From G965232465 sp965232465 (lineage in GTDB: Bacteria > Pseudomonadota > Alphaproteobacteria > JAQWUY01): DNA of 64,000 nucleotides. Of this stretch, positions 49,401 to 60,100 are shown one piece after another; the stretch's first letter is position 1; the number at the start of each line of letters is the position of its first letter. Under the pieces are notes generated by a model that ran no database searches, had not been told where the DNA came from, and was given only the letters and a program-made list of their open reading frames with translations. Location: NCBI GenBank assembly GCA_965232465.1, contig OZ246977.1:1550001-1614000 (forward strand), written 5' to 3'. The position numbers were made by a program, and so were the translations under genes.

Positions 49401-52400
49401 AATCACCACCACACCGCCGGAGGTTGCCCCCAAAATATCCCCATTGGCATCCATGCGCAGGGTACCGCTGGGAAATGTCCCTGATTTTCTGGCAATACTC
49501 CAATTGAATGTGTTGGCCGCTTGGGCACCGGGCAAAACAGTAGGGGTGTTCGGGTCATTGGTACTATAATCTAAGTCAATCTTGCCCCCCCCATCTTTCC
49601 ACTGCCGATCGGCACCAGGAGCCAGATATATCCGTGGTATATTTGGTATATCCGCATTGGCACCGGTGCCAAACACCTGCTTATTCACCGTAAAGTTCAC
49701 ATAGCCCTTAACAGCGTCCGATCCCCCTTTTTTCACCCGGTCGACCTGAATCAACAATGTTCCTGATTTCAGGAGCTTATTGGTGTCAATACCCCCTGTT
49801 TTGGCGTTATCAAGAGGACTTTGGGTAAATATACCTGTGGTGGTGGGGGTCAGACCACTGTTCTGATCCCCCAGAGTATGGGGTATAACAGTAAAGGTAT
49901 AATCGCTTGCTGGGGTAAATGTTTGCCCAAAATCAGAAGTCTTTAAATTATAATTCGGCGTAACAACCCCCTTGCCCCATTTGCTGGCCAATGTGGGGGT
50001 GGTGGTAAACACTTGCAATGTGGTGGCCGACAATGTAAATGTAGCGGTCTTATCGTCGTATTCATCGCTTTCGAAGGTGGCGGTGATGGTGACGGTGCTG
50101 ATTGCCTGTTTGATGGTCATACTCTTACCATCATTGGCAATTAACAATGTGGTATCCGCCACAGAATTTGGCTTGGTTAGGCTTTTTAGGGTCCACTGGT
50201 TCTTGCTACTTGCCCCCCCGGTTACAGACAATTGCCCTTCGATCTCATTAGCACTTATGGTTTTATCCACAGAGGCATAACTCACATCAAAATTGGCTAC
50301 GCTCAGTGCCCCGCCCGCCGTTTGTTTCTTAATGGCAAAGTCCGCCGTGCGAATCGATCCAGAATACTTTTTGTTCGTTGCGTTTGCGGTGATGGTGATT
50401 TCCGCTGTGCCGCTGGAGGTTGCCCCACTGATGTGACCATTGGCTTGGTCAATGGCTAGGGTACCGCTGGGGCCCCCTGTGGTGGCAGCTGCAACACCCC
50501 ATGTATATTGTGTTGCGGTGGTAGCACCCGGTAAGGTATAGGTTAGGGCAATTTTGGCACTGGTATCCGATTTCCACTTGCCATCTTCCCCTGTTGCCGT
50601 TGCCACCGCTGGATTGACGGTTACATCCGTCCCCAATACTTGCTTGCCAATGGTAAAGTCCGCTGTGCGCATCGACCCGCTATATTTTGCGTTGCTGGCT
50701 TTTGCGGTGAGGGTGATTTCCGCTGTACCACCAGAAGTGGCACCGCTAATATCCCCATTGCCATCGATAGCCAAGGTGCCATCGGGTTCCGCCCCTGATT
50801 TGTTACCCACTGCCCATGTGTAATCGGATTCGTCCGTACCGCCCGGCAAGGTATAGTCGAGGTCAATTTTGGTGCTGGTACTGGCTTTCCACTTGCCATC
50901 TTCATTGGTTGCTTTTGCCACCGCTGGGGGTGCGGTTACATCCATCCCCAGTACTTGCTTTTGCACTTCGAAATTCACATATTCTGAGGCTTCGGCAACT
51001 TTACTTGCCCCTGTGCCTTTTTCGTCACGGACAATCCGTATTAACAGCTTACCCGATTTGGTCAGCTTGCTGGTGTCAATAACCCCGGTTTGCCCGTTAA
51101 TAGCCCCGGTTAAGTCCCCTGTTACAATACCCGCAGTGGTGGCATCTTTGCCTTCCCTTGCCCCACCACTGGTGGGGATTATGATAAAGGTGAAATCCCC
51201 CCGTGCCCCCGGTGTAAATGTTTTCCCTAGGTCACTGGTGTTTAAATTATAAGTGGGCGTAACATTCCCCTTGCCCCATTTGCCCAACAATCCCGTGGGA
51301 TCAGCACTAAACATTTTTGCCGCCTGTGTGGACAGGGTAAAGGTTTTGGTCACATCCGCATACTTGTCACTTTCAAACACAACCGTAACCTTTGTACCAG
51401 CGGTGATTGCCCCCGATATGGTCATACTCTTTTTATCATTGGCAACCGCAAGGTTCGCATGATCATCCGTATCGGCTAAGCTCTTAACCGTCCAATCGCT
51501 TTTGGGGGTGCCCGTTGTGGTTAATCCCGCCAATACATCGCCCACATTTATCGTCTTCGTACCCGATATAAAGGATACAAGAAGATCGTCAACGGCAAAG
51601 GTATTTGCCGCTACCGTTTGTTTGGCAATGGCAAAGTCCGCCAAGTCTATGCTACCCGTGTATTTGGGGTCGTTGGCTTTTGCCTTAACCGTAATAACCA
51701 CTGTCCCCGGGGAAGTGGCACCACTTACCTTACCATCTTTATCAATGTCTAGGGTACCGCTGGGGGCAGCATTTTGTTTGCCCGCTACGGCCCAATCGAA
51801 TGTATCCGCCGCTTGACCGCCGGGCAAGTTGCCATACGCCAGATCAATTGTAGCATTGGCATCCGATTTCCACCCGGCATCGCCACTTGCCACCCGTACA
51901 GTCGGTACAGTGGTTACATCTTTGCCCGCCCCTAGCTCTTGCTTGGTTATGGTAATATTCTGGTAATCTGTGATCGAAGGTAATCCGCCTTTGGCTTGGC
52001 GGACAATTTTTACCAACAATGTGCCCGATTTTACCAGTGCCGTGCCATCAATCGCCCCAGTACGGGCATTAATCGCCGTTTTGTTTGTGTCAAGGATACC
52101 TGCGGTGGTGGGTGTCAGATTGCTGCCATCATGGCCCCCGGGTGCCACAATCGTAAAGGTATAATCGGTGGCGGGGGTAAAGGTTACGGGACCTACATCC
52201 CCAACCGTATCCGTCGCTTTTAATTTATAATCCACATTAGCGGCATTGGTAAACCCAACGCCCCATTTACCCGATATTCCCGTACGGGTGCCCGAACTCA
52301 TTACCCCGGCAACCGTCGATAGTTCAAAGGTGGCGGTTTTATCCGTGTATTTATCACTCTCGAAAGTGGCGGTAACCGTCGTACTGGTGGGTATTGCCCC

Positions 52401-54152
52401 GGTTATGCTTAGGCTCTTCGCCCCGCTGCTGGCGTCCGTAACCACCGCAAGGTTGTTATGGGTTTCGGTTAGGGTCTTAATCGTCCAATCGGATGTTGCC
52501 CCCAAAGTCCCCCCATTCGGTACACCCAATTTCCCTTTTATGGTGGCGGTGCTTACCGCTTTAGTACCCGACGCATACGGTATCACCAGATTCCCCATAG
52601 TTAAGGCACCCGTCCCCGCTTGCTTGGTAATGGCAAAGTCCGCCAGAGCCACTTGTCCTGTGTATTTGGTATCGGTGGATTTTGCTTTCATGGTAATCAC
52701 CACCGTACCCGCCGATGTTGCCCCGGTGATACCATCGGATACCACCGCTAAGGTGCCGGTGGGGACAGCACCTGTTTTCCGTGCCACGGTCCAATCGTAA
52801 TCGGCAAATGCGGTGCCGGTGGGCAATGCAAATGTCAATGGAACTTTTGTCCCCCATTTGGTGTCGGTGCTGCGCACCGTTGGTGTGGTTATATCACTTG
52901 CTAAGTCTTGTTTGCTTATGGTAAAGTTGACATATTCTGTGGCTTCTGGAACTCTATTTGGTGCTGTGCCTTTTGCCGCCCGGACGATTTTTACCAACAA
53001 TGTCCCCGCTCGCAGCAGGTTTGTCCCTGTAATAGCCCCGGTTTGGCGGTTTATGGGGTTGTTGGTAAACATACCTTGGGTGGTGGATATCAGACCGCTG
53101 CCATCATCCCCACCGGGTCGCACAATCGTAAAGGTGTAATCACTACCCACACTGCTTGAACCCGTTGTAAATGATACTACCGTACCAGACGCAGTCGTTA
53201 CCGAAGATCTTAACTTATAATCTGTGGTATAGGTTTGCCCCCACTTGCCTGACCCGCTGCGAACACCCGTACTTATTTGCGATGGTTTTGTGGACAGTTC
53301 GAAGGTTTTGGTGACATCCGCATATTTGGTACTTTCGAAGACAACCGTAACCGTTGTACCAGCGGCGATTGCCCCCGATATGGTCAGTGCCTTACCCCCA
53401 CTAGCAACCGCAAGGTTCCCATGGCTATCTGTATCCGCAAGGCTTTTAACCGTCCAATCGTTTTTGGCACTGCCCGTTGTGGTGAATTGTGCGAATACAT
53501 TCGCCGCACTTACCGTCCTACTGCCAGCGGTATATATGACCGCAAAATTCGCCACAGTTAGGGTATCTGCCGCTACCGTTTGTTTGGCAATGGCAAAGTC
53601 CGCTGTTTGCATCGATCCAGAATACTTTTTATTCGCTGCTTTTGCGGTGATGGTGATTTCCGCTGTACCGCTGGAGGTCGCCCCACTAATATGCCCATTG
53701 GTTTGATCAATGGCTAGGTTACCGCTGGGCTCCGCCCCCGACTTTTTGCCTACTGCCCAAGTATAATCCGATGCGGTTGTGCCGCCCGGTAAAGTATAAT
53801 TTAGGGCAATTTTGGCACTGGCATCAGATTTCCATTTGCCGTCTTCACCCGTCGCTGTTGCCACCGCTGGACGGATGGTTACATCCGTACCCAATACTTG
53901 CTTCGCAATGGCAAAGTCCGCTGTACGCATGGATCCACTATATTTTGCGTTGCTGTCTTTTGCGGTGATGGTGATTTCCGCTGTACCTGACGATGTCGCC
54001 CCACTAATGTGACCATTGGTTTGGTCAATGGCTAAGGTACCATCGGGCTCCGCCCCTGATTTCTTGCCTATTGTCCAAGTATAACCCGATGCGGTTGTAC
54101 CCCCGGTAAGGTATAATTTAGGGCAATTTTGGCACTGGTACTGGTTTTCCAC
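43491..54152 (-). CDS. Giant adhesin 2, C-terminal fragment after a frameshift
   Basis: Long uninterrupted frame (3,553 codons as read from its first ATG) that continues the passenger of the gene upstream. Homology to the module repeats begins at GGTTASGYTWTIGKKSG; the preceding 16 codons (54105-54152) are out-of-frame sequence of the N-terminal part, so the ATG is unlikely to be a real start. It contains about nine more GKWGK-type modules and intervening modules. A non-repetitive end, related to the end of the other giant protein, closes with TYWRTQTCSTAAGVCK. Two Cys lie in the last nine residues. The frame is free of further stops, so the break is recent or a sequence error. With the N-terminal part the protein would have about 5,750 residues. 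Confidence 0.75.
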   Translation of the reverse strand: MENQYQCQNCPKLYLTGGTTASGYTWTIGKKSGAEPDGTLAIDQTNGHISGATSSGTAEITITAKDSNAKYSGSMRTADFAIAKQVLGTDVTIRPAVATATGEDGKWKSDASAKIALNYTLPGGTTASDYTWAVGKKSGAEPSGNLAIDQTNGHISGATSSGTAEITITAKAANKKYSGSMQTADFAIAKQTVAADTLTVANFAVIYTAGSRTVSAANVFAQFTTTGSAKNDWTVKSLADTDSHGNLAVASGGKALTISGAIAAGTTVTVVFESTKYADVTKTFELSTKPSQISTGVRSGSGKWGQTYTTDYKLRSSVTTASGTVVSFTTGSSSVGSDYTFTIVRPGGDDGSGLISTTQGMFTNNPINRQTGAITGTNLLRAGTLLVKIVRAAKGTAPNRVPEATEYVNFTISKQDLASDITTPTVRSTDTKWGTKVPLTFALPTGTAFADYDWTVARKTGAVPTGTLAVVSDGITGATSAGTVVITMKAKSTDTKYTGQVALADFAITKQAGTGALTMGNLVIPYASGTKAVSTATIKGKLGVPNGGTLGATSDWTIKTLTETHNNLAVVTDASSGAKSLSITGAIPTSTTVTATFESDKYTDKTATFELSTVAGVMSSGTRTGISGKWGVGFTNAANVDYKLKATDTVGDVGPVTFTPATDYTFTIVAPGGHDGSNLTPTTAGILDTNKTAINARTGAIDGTALVKSGTLLVKIVRQAKGGLPSITDYQNITITKQELGAGKDVTTVPTVRVASGDAGWKSDANATIDLAYGNLPGGQAADTFDWAVAGKQNAAPSGTLDIDKDGKVSGATSPGTVVITVKAKANDPKYTGSIDLADFAIAKQTVAANTFAVDDLLVSFISGTKTINVGDVLAGLTTTGTPKSDWTVKSLADTDDHANLAVANDKKSMTISGAITAGTKVTVVFESDKYADVTKTFTLSTQAAKMFSADPTGLLGKWGKGNVTPTYNLNTSDLGKTFTPGARGDFTFIIIPTSGGAREGKDATTAGIVTGDLTGAINGQTGVIDTSKLTKSGKLLIRIVRDEKGTGASKVAEASEYVNFEVQKQVLGMDVTAPPAVAKATNEDGKWKASTSTKIDLDYTLPGGTDESDYTWAVGNKSGAEPDGTLAIDGNGDISGATSGGTAEITLTAKASNAKYSGSMRTADFTIGKQVLGTDVTVNPAVATATGEDGKWKSDTSAKIALTYTLPGATTATQYTWGVAAATTGGPSGTLAIDQANGHISGATSSGTAEITITANATNKKYSGSIRTADFAIKKQTAGGALSVANFDVSYASVDKTISANEIEGQLSVTGGASSKNQWTLKSLTKPNSVADTTLLIANDGKSMTIKQAISTVTITATFESDEYDDKTATFTLSATTLQVFTTTPTLASKWGKGVVTPNYNLKTSDFGQTFTPASDYTFTVIPHTLGDQNSGLTPTTTGIFTQSPLDNAKTGGIDTNKLLKSGTLLIQVDRVKKGGSDAVKGYVNFTVNKQVFGTGANADIPNIPRIYLAPGADRQWKDGGGKIDLDYSTNDPNTPTVLPGAQAANTFNWSIARKSGTFPSGTLRMDANGDILGATSGGVVVITMTAKSADPKYTGQFTLRDFPIQEQTTTDTLAMGNFVIPYGGSTKAVSNADIRGKFTLTPKQGDTTAQTQKSDWTIKSLTTTDPNLAVVSPTGGAKSLRITGAIDTPTRVTVVFEDKNNKYKDETKTFTLGTGAGVMSAGARSGTTGTWGIGFTSSANVDYNLKTTDTVGDNTGNFDKTTDFTFTIVTGNVPSDAPSGTQATTADIVVDDNTDGTIDDTDYAAAINAGTGAIDGTKLAKSGTLLVKIVRVAKGGLPELTDYQNITVTKQDSDDHPNFGVTAGAITWATASQTVTYTPANLPPGISAPTYNLVSSGTTAGTVAGAVGAVAVSADGKIANTVRGGVVQVKITYAANDKYEKIEKQIGVTINKQTETATLTLPNIVVPFTPTSGDQVVDDVDVLAGLSVPNVANSAKGDWTIKSMADTDNIGTTKLVIDNTAKTLTVKGAINTTTVTVVLESVKYNDKTGITFALSTNAGTMSTNTPRTGLSGTWGKAFTVTDYQLKLDDQVGGVQPGFTKGTTSTAGDYVFSIVDSNDGGKGGKTATTAGIVVDANGDNTISTAEYAAAINANTGAIDGTALTKSGTLLVKIVRNTKGGLPEITDYENIVVNPRTAADHTNFAVSAAAIPWAAAPQTVSYTGTNVPAGIDSTPTYTLVNANTDAGTVAGAVGSIEVTAADGKIAKTVRSGTVNVRITYAANDKYAQITRDVPVPINKINVDANTLSLTNLFVPFSTGTPSPVSANDILAKLTVSAPSAKGDWTVKSVGKKVTDTPADDTLEIASSGNSFTIKRDITTPVTLTVVFESVKYGDISKEFAVSTSPGTMFASTPTGTKGKWGKGFTPATNVNYNLNLNDTVGGVSATFTAGQTGTAGDYEFSIVASGGDDGSNLLPTTAGIVTGALTGAINANTGAIDGTKLIKSGALLVKIVRKQKSTLPQLTAYINITVDKQDLATDITRKPVVRAAGGSDQWRNNGGNVPVRIVLFPTGTDFDDYIWTVVGTQSNAPDVISAGFDITTAGITGALSGGEVIVTMLARGSNEKYTGQIPLDAFEIGKQTIFSPLSTKDITVPFVSSSVTIPAQTIVANTNLAASGIRSGWTLTRLTKVDVTNNLAVNNDNTLTLSGAITAGTTVAATFSHKKYVDVSTAFEVFTEPGTMFAGTPTGSGTWGKSYTTDYKLNTSDQGVRFDKSTDFTFEIVTSGATPRGFTATTANMFTTSPINSTTGVIDASKLDKSGTLLVKIVRKQKTQNSKTAPKLTNYVNFTVDKQDLATLTTPIKIAFADNENGEWKAANAAILLKYDNLPTGMDKGDFSVSVARKSGNFPTGLLRMISGAIFGVTSGGDVTVTVAAKSTDPKYTGHVSQDLTIEKQGRSGLTDILNIPDFIDVPYPGSGADEKISEKLIWDRFSVEKKSGESTSQTQKSEWTFNGLTSGSTTGIKIGSDRKSLDIKSSSANIAPQTFTASLSHHKYKDVFIQFKVSTKSILGASISSGIRSGFGVWGKSYTTTYNLKTGVRNGRNTVRFQPSDYTITIVTGAVPGDAPQGMLPTTPGITTGNPVSTAINNIATIGAIDGTKLTKSGVLLMKIRRASRGGLAERIEYENFFVGKQTSADHPNFTVSGNSFVWANADVNPRYATTNKPSGIETPEYFLIPAGTTAGTPSGDGPDSVVVDKTTGAIGGTQASGIVKVRVTYPPNDKYERITRDLDVTVTRQNARFISTSTYNVTYANTLTWGQDIIPTITGAIPKFPPIVDTGIPIYTPRIDITNRTSDGTTPIGGTIDPATGRIIGVKSSGKLTVAVTFPANARYKAGATRTIPLTINRKPQTAVARAGHETWDRNFVKTPLITAPSGGGLPSVAMALKDVVGDIDANKHVSMTVQDSNLNGGLTDGATYGTDYAFWDGTNIITVAAAKQLVKDGTPVDIVIRSGARANKAVKIIWTFAPTADGKYAGKTVDTYWRTQTCSTAAGVCK

Positions 54153-57100
54153 TTACCGCTTTCACCCGTTGCTGTTGCCACCGCTGGGGCGGTGGTTACA
54201 TCCGTACCCAGTACTTGTTTGGTTACATCAAAGTTGACATATTCTGTTGCTGCGGCGACTGCACTTGCCCCTGAACCTTTTGCCGCCCGCACAATCTTTA
54301 TCAGCAGTTTACCCGATTTGGTCAGCTTGCTGCTGTCAATAGCCCCAGTTTTGGCATCGCTTATGGCATTTTCCCCACTGGCAACAATCCCCGCAGTGGT
54401 GGCATCCTTGCCCTCTTTGCCCCCATCACTGGGATCGACAATACTAAAGGTATAATCGGTGGCTTTAACAAATGTCTGCCCTTGGTCGTCAAGGTTTAAT
54501 TTATAATCCGGCGTAACCGTACCCTTGCCCCATTTACCAGTTAGTCCCGTCGGGGTGCCGTCAATCACTTGTGACGCCCGAGTCGATAGTTCAAAGGTTT
54601 TGCTTATATCTGCGTATTTGGTGCTTTCGAAGACAACGGTAATGGTCGTCGTCGTCGTGTGCAGTGCCCCGGATAGGGTCAAGCTCTTGCCACTATCCGT
54701 TACAGCAACATTCGGATTACTATCTGTATCCGCTAGGCTCTTTACCGTCCAATCGCTTTTGGCACTGCCACTGCTTATGGATAATTGCCCCAATACATCG
54801 GCGGCGGTTACCACCTTATTACCGGATACATAGGTTACAACAAGATTGGCTACGCTTAGGGTATTTGCATTTACCGTTTGTTTATTGATGGTTACATCCA
54901 CATCTTCGGTAATTGTTTCATACTTATCATTCGCCGCATAGGTAATTTTCACTTTTACCACTCCACTCTGGGTGGTTTTGGCAATCTTACCATCGCTCGA
55001 CGCCACTGTGATAGCATTGTCCCCTGTGGTCGAACCAGCGGTCGTACCCGTCGTGGTCAAGGCGTATGTGGCGGTGCCAATACCCGTAGGTTTGTTTGCT
55101 TCCGTATAGGATACCGTTTGGCTATTGGCGTTCCATGCAATCGCCCCAGCCGTAACCGCAAAATTGGGGTGGTCGGTGCCCTGTTGTTTGGTTACGGTAA
55201 TATTTTGGTAATCTGTTAATGCGGGCAAGTCCCCTTTTGCCTTACGGACGATTTTTACCAACAGGTCGCCCGATTTGACCAGTGCCGTCCCATTAATTGC
55301 CCCATTTTTGGCGTCAATGGCTGTTTTCGATGTGTCAAGGATACCGGTGGTGGTGGCTTTTGTCCCGGACGGTGCATCACTGGGCACATTACCCGTAACA
55401 ATCGTAAAGGTATAATCACTAGCCGTGCTTGATGTCCCTGTGGTAAATGTTACAGTGGTATCCCCCACCGCATCAGACGCTTTTAATTTATAATCCACAT
55501 TGGCAGCAGCAGTAAACCCTTTGCCCCATTTACCCGATAACCCCGTACGGGTATCACTGGGTGCCGTTATCACACCCGCACCGGTCGACAGTTCAAAATC
55601 AGCGGTCCGGGTTGCGTACTTATCGCTTTTGAAGGTGGCGGTAACCGTCGTACTGGTGGTGAAAGCCCCGGTTATGCTCAGACTCTTTCCGCCTGTAACA
55701 ATGGTAATATTGCTATTCGCATCTTTCTTACTTAAACCTGTTAAGGTCCATTCAGATTTTGCCCCTAAGCTATTGGGTACGGTTAATTTCCCTGTGATGG
55801 TGGCGGTGCTTACGGTTTTGCTGGTGTCGCTTGCCCCAAATGGTATCACAAGGTTGCCCATAGTCAATGCCCCTGTGCCCGCTTGTTTATTGATGGTTAC
55901 ATCCACATCCCGGGCCATTTCTGCGTACTTATCGTTGGTGGGATAGGTAACCCGTACTTTTACCACCCCCCCTTTGCTGGTGTTGGCAATCTTACCATCG
56001 CTGGACGCTACCGTGATAGCATTCGCCCCTGTGGTCGTACCCGCCGTTGTCCCCGTTGGTATCAAGGCGTATGTGGGGCTGGTGCTAATCCCTGCGGGTT
56101 TGTTTGTACTGTCGTTATAGGATACCGCTGTACTTGCCGTTGCCCAGGCAATCGCCCCGGCGGACACAGTAAACCCAGTGTGGTCTGTGCTATCTTGTTT
56201 GGTAACCGTAAAGTTTTCATATTCTGTGGCTGCGGGAACTCTATTTACCCCTGTGCCTTTGGCTGCACGGACAATTTTTACCAACAAGGTTCCTGATTTG
56301 GTGAGTGCATCCCCATTAATCGTCCCATTTTTGACATTAATTGCCGTTTTCGCTGTGTCAAGGATACCGGTGGTGGTGGCTTTTGTCCCCGATGGTGCAT
56401 CACTGGGCACATTACCCGTAACAATCGTAAAGGTATAATCACTATTGCCACTTCCATCATCCGTTGTAAATGTAACGGTACCTTCCCGCGTTTTTAACTT
56501 ATAATCTGTGGTATAGGTTTTCCCCCACTTGCCTGATCCGCTGCGGGTAGTCGTACTTATTTGCGATGTTTTTGTGGACAGTTCGAAGGTTTTGGATACA
56601 TCCGTATATTTGGTACTTTCGAAGACAACCGTAACCGTTGTACCACTGGTGATTGCCCCCGATATAGTCAGCGCCTTGCCCCCACTAGCAACCGCAAGGT
56701 TCCCATTACTGTCTGTATCCGCTAGGCTCTTCACCGTCCAATCGCTTTTGGCACTGCCACTGCTTATGGCTAATTGCCCCAATACATCGGCGGCGGTTAC
56801 CGTCTTATTGCCCGTATCATACGATACCACAAGATTGGCAACGGTTAAGGTATTTGTCGCAACCGTTTGTTTGCCAATGGCAAAGTCCGCTGTGCGAATC
56901 GATCCAGAATACTTTTTATTCGCCCCTTTGGCGGTGATGGTGATTTCCGCTGTGCCGCTGGAGGTTGCCCCACTGATATGCCCACTGCCGTCGATAGCCA
57001 GTGTACCGCTGGGCTCCGCCCCCGTTTTGCCCACTGCCCATGTATAATCGGATACGGTTGTACCGTCCGGTAAAGTATAATTTAGGGCAATTTTGGCACC

Positions 57101-60100
57101 GGTACTGCTCTTCCACTTGCCATCTTCGCCGGTGGCGGTTGCCACCGCTGGACGGGTGGTTACATCTTTACCTGCCCCTAGTTCTTGCTTGGCAATAGTA
57201 AAGTCCGCTGTCCGCATCGACCCTGAGTATTTGGGGTTACTGGCGGTGGCGGTCATGGTGATTTCCACTGTACCGCCGGAGGTTGCCCCCCGAATATCCC
57301 CATTAACGATATTTAATGTACCATCGGGGGCATCGCTTGATTTCTTAGCCACCGCCCAAGTATATTGCGTTGCCCTTGTCCCACCCGGTAAGGTATAGTC
57401 TAGGTCAATCTTGGTAACAGTACTATCTTTCCACTTGCCACTTTCCCCTGTTGCTTTTGCCACCGCTGGGGCGGTGGTTACATCCGTACCCAGTACTTGC
57501 TTGGTGACATCAAAGTTTACATATTCTGTGGCTGCGGCAACTGCATTTGACCCACTGCCTTTCGCCGCCCGCACAATCTTTATCAGCAGCTTACCCGATT
57601 GGGTCAGCTTGCTGCTGTCAATAGCCCCCGTTTTGGCATTGCTGATAGCATTTTGCCCACTGGCAACAATCCCCGCAGTGGTGGCATCCTTGCCCCCTTT
57701 GCCCCCATCACTACTGGGCACAATAGAGAAGGTATAATCGGTGGCTTTATCAAAGGTTTGCCCTTGATCCGAAAGGTCTAATTTATAATCCGGCGTAACC
57801 GTACCCTTGCCCCATTTACTGCTTAGTCCCGTCGGGGTGCCATCAATCACCTGTGCCGGGCGGGTGGACAGCTCAAAGGTTTTGGTTACATCATTGTATT
57901 TCGTGCTCTCAAATACAACCGTAATGGTCGTCGTCGTCGTGTGCAGTGCCCCCGATATGGTCAAGCTCTTGCCCCCACTATCAACCGCAACATTTGCATG
58001 ACTATCCGTATCCGCTAGGCTTTTTACACTCCAATCGCTTCTGGAACTGCCTGTTGCTGTTAATTGCCCCAGCACATCGGCGGCGGTTACCGTTTTTGTA
58101 CCAGATACATACGATACAACAAGATTGGCTACGCTTAAAGTACCCGCCCCTACCGTTTGTTTATTAATCGTTACATCCACGGCACGACTCATTTGGGCAT
58201 ATTTATCATTCGCCGCATAGGTAATATTCACTTTTACCACCCCGCTTCGGCTGGTTTTGCCAATCTTACCATCGCTTGACGCCACTGTGATAGCATTGCC
58301 CCCTGTGGTCGCACCAGCGGTAGTACCCGTCGCTGTCAAGGTGTATGTGGCGGTGCCAATACCCGTAGGTAGGTTTGCCGGTGTATAGGTCACCGCTGTA
58401 CTTGCCGTTGCCCATGCAATAGCCCCAGCGGATACGGTAAAGTTGGGGTGGTCGCTGCTATCCTGTTTGGTTACGGTAATGTTTTCATATACGGTCAGTG
58501 CGGGCAAGCCCCCTTTGGCGGCACGAACAATCTTTACCAACAGGTCGCCCGATTGGGTCAGTGCCGTCCCATCAATCGCCCCAGTGGTGGCGTTAATCGC
58601 TGTTTTTGTTGTGTCGAGAATACCGGTCGTGGTGGCTTTTGCCCCCGACGGTGCATCACTGGGCACATTACCCGTAACAATCGTAAAGGTGAAATCCGTA
58701 CCGGTATCAAACGATACGGTTACATCCCCCACCGTATCAGAAGTGTTTAACTTATAATCCACATCAAAGGTCTTGCCCCATTTACCCGATACCCCAGTGG
58801 GCGTACCCCCCAATGTCCCCGCACCTGTGGACAGTTCAAAGGTTTTCGTCTGATCCGCATATTCAGAACCCCCATGTTCGAAAACAGCGGTTACAGTGGT
58901 GGGCGTATCAATTGCCCCGGATATGGTTAGGGCCGCACCATTCACTGTAAGATTTGTATTATTGTCTGTGTCGACCAGACTCTTAATTGTCCAATCGGAC
59001 TTTTGCGTTTGGTCCCCGGATACGGTTAATTTACCCAGTATCTGGGTGGTGCTTACCGTTATGTCACCAGAACCCCCATACGGCACAACAAGATCCGCCA
59101 TTGTCAAGCTGCCTGCAAAGGCACTATCGGTTGTTACATAGACTATGCGATCGTTAAACTTATCCGCACTGTATGTCAATTTGATAACCGCTGCATCCGC
59201 ATCCGCTTTGTCTTCCAGTGTACCCGTATAATTTACACTAACGGCAGTACTGCCAACAGCAACATTCGTACCCCCATTCTTAAACTGGAAGTCTGTACCA
59301 CTTGTTCCTGAAACTGTTTCCGCTGTCACAGTGGGGGTTACCCCTGCGGGTACAATGCCAATAAAGGTTTTCACATCATAGGTTTGTGCATTGGTTAAGG
59401 TATACGCATTGGCTTCGCTGCTGCCATCGCCCGCTTTAATGTTGGCACTTGTTTTATCCGAATCGGACAAAACACTGCCAATTTGGCTGATGGCGGCCGC
59501 TGATACATATACAACCCGATCTTCAAATCCATCGGCACTGTATGTAAACATTAAAGTGGCGACTTCACCGCCGGCTAAATCCTTAAACTTGCTGTCTGCG
59601 GTAACTTCCGCCAAAGGTATGACAGTGGTACCATCACTTGCGTACAATTCAAAGTCCGTGCCCTTCTCACCAGCACCACTCACTTTTGCCACCTTTACCG
59701 TAACTTTATTCGGATCAATTGCCCCGCCTGTGGTTTTTAGGCTGTCGTCAATGTTGCCTATAAATGTGGATACATCGTATTGTTCCCCATTCTGTAAGGC
59801 GTATGCGGATCCTTCCGTCGTCCCATCCCCATTACTGATTCTGTTTGCGGTTAATTCCGAACTGCTAAGCGGCGTCCCTAACATCGAAAGGGCATCAGCG
59901 GTGCGTATCTCATATTGCCGCTCGACTTTGTCGTAGCGTTTTGCCCACGCATCGCCACTGATATTTAACGGTTTTAATTGTTCCGATAGCGGTTTGTTAA
60001 ATGCCAATCTTAAACCCGTGAAAAATTCTGTCTTTGCCTCCCCATCCTTGGGCTTGTCGTATTCCCCCCGCAAGGTCAAAACGCTATTGGGCTTAAATTC

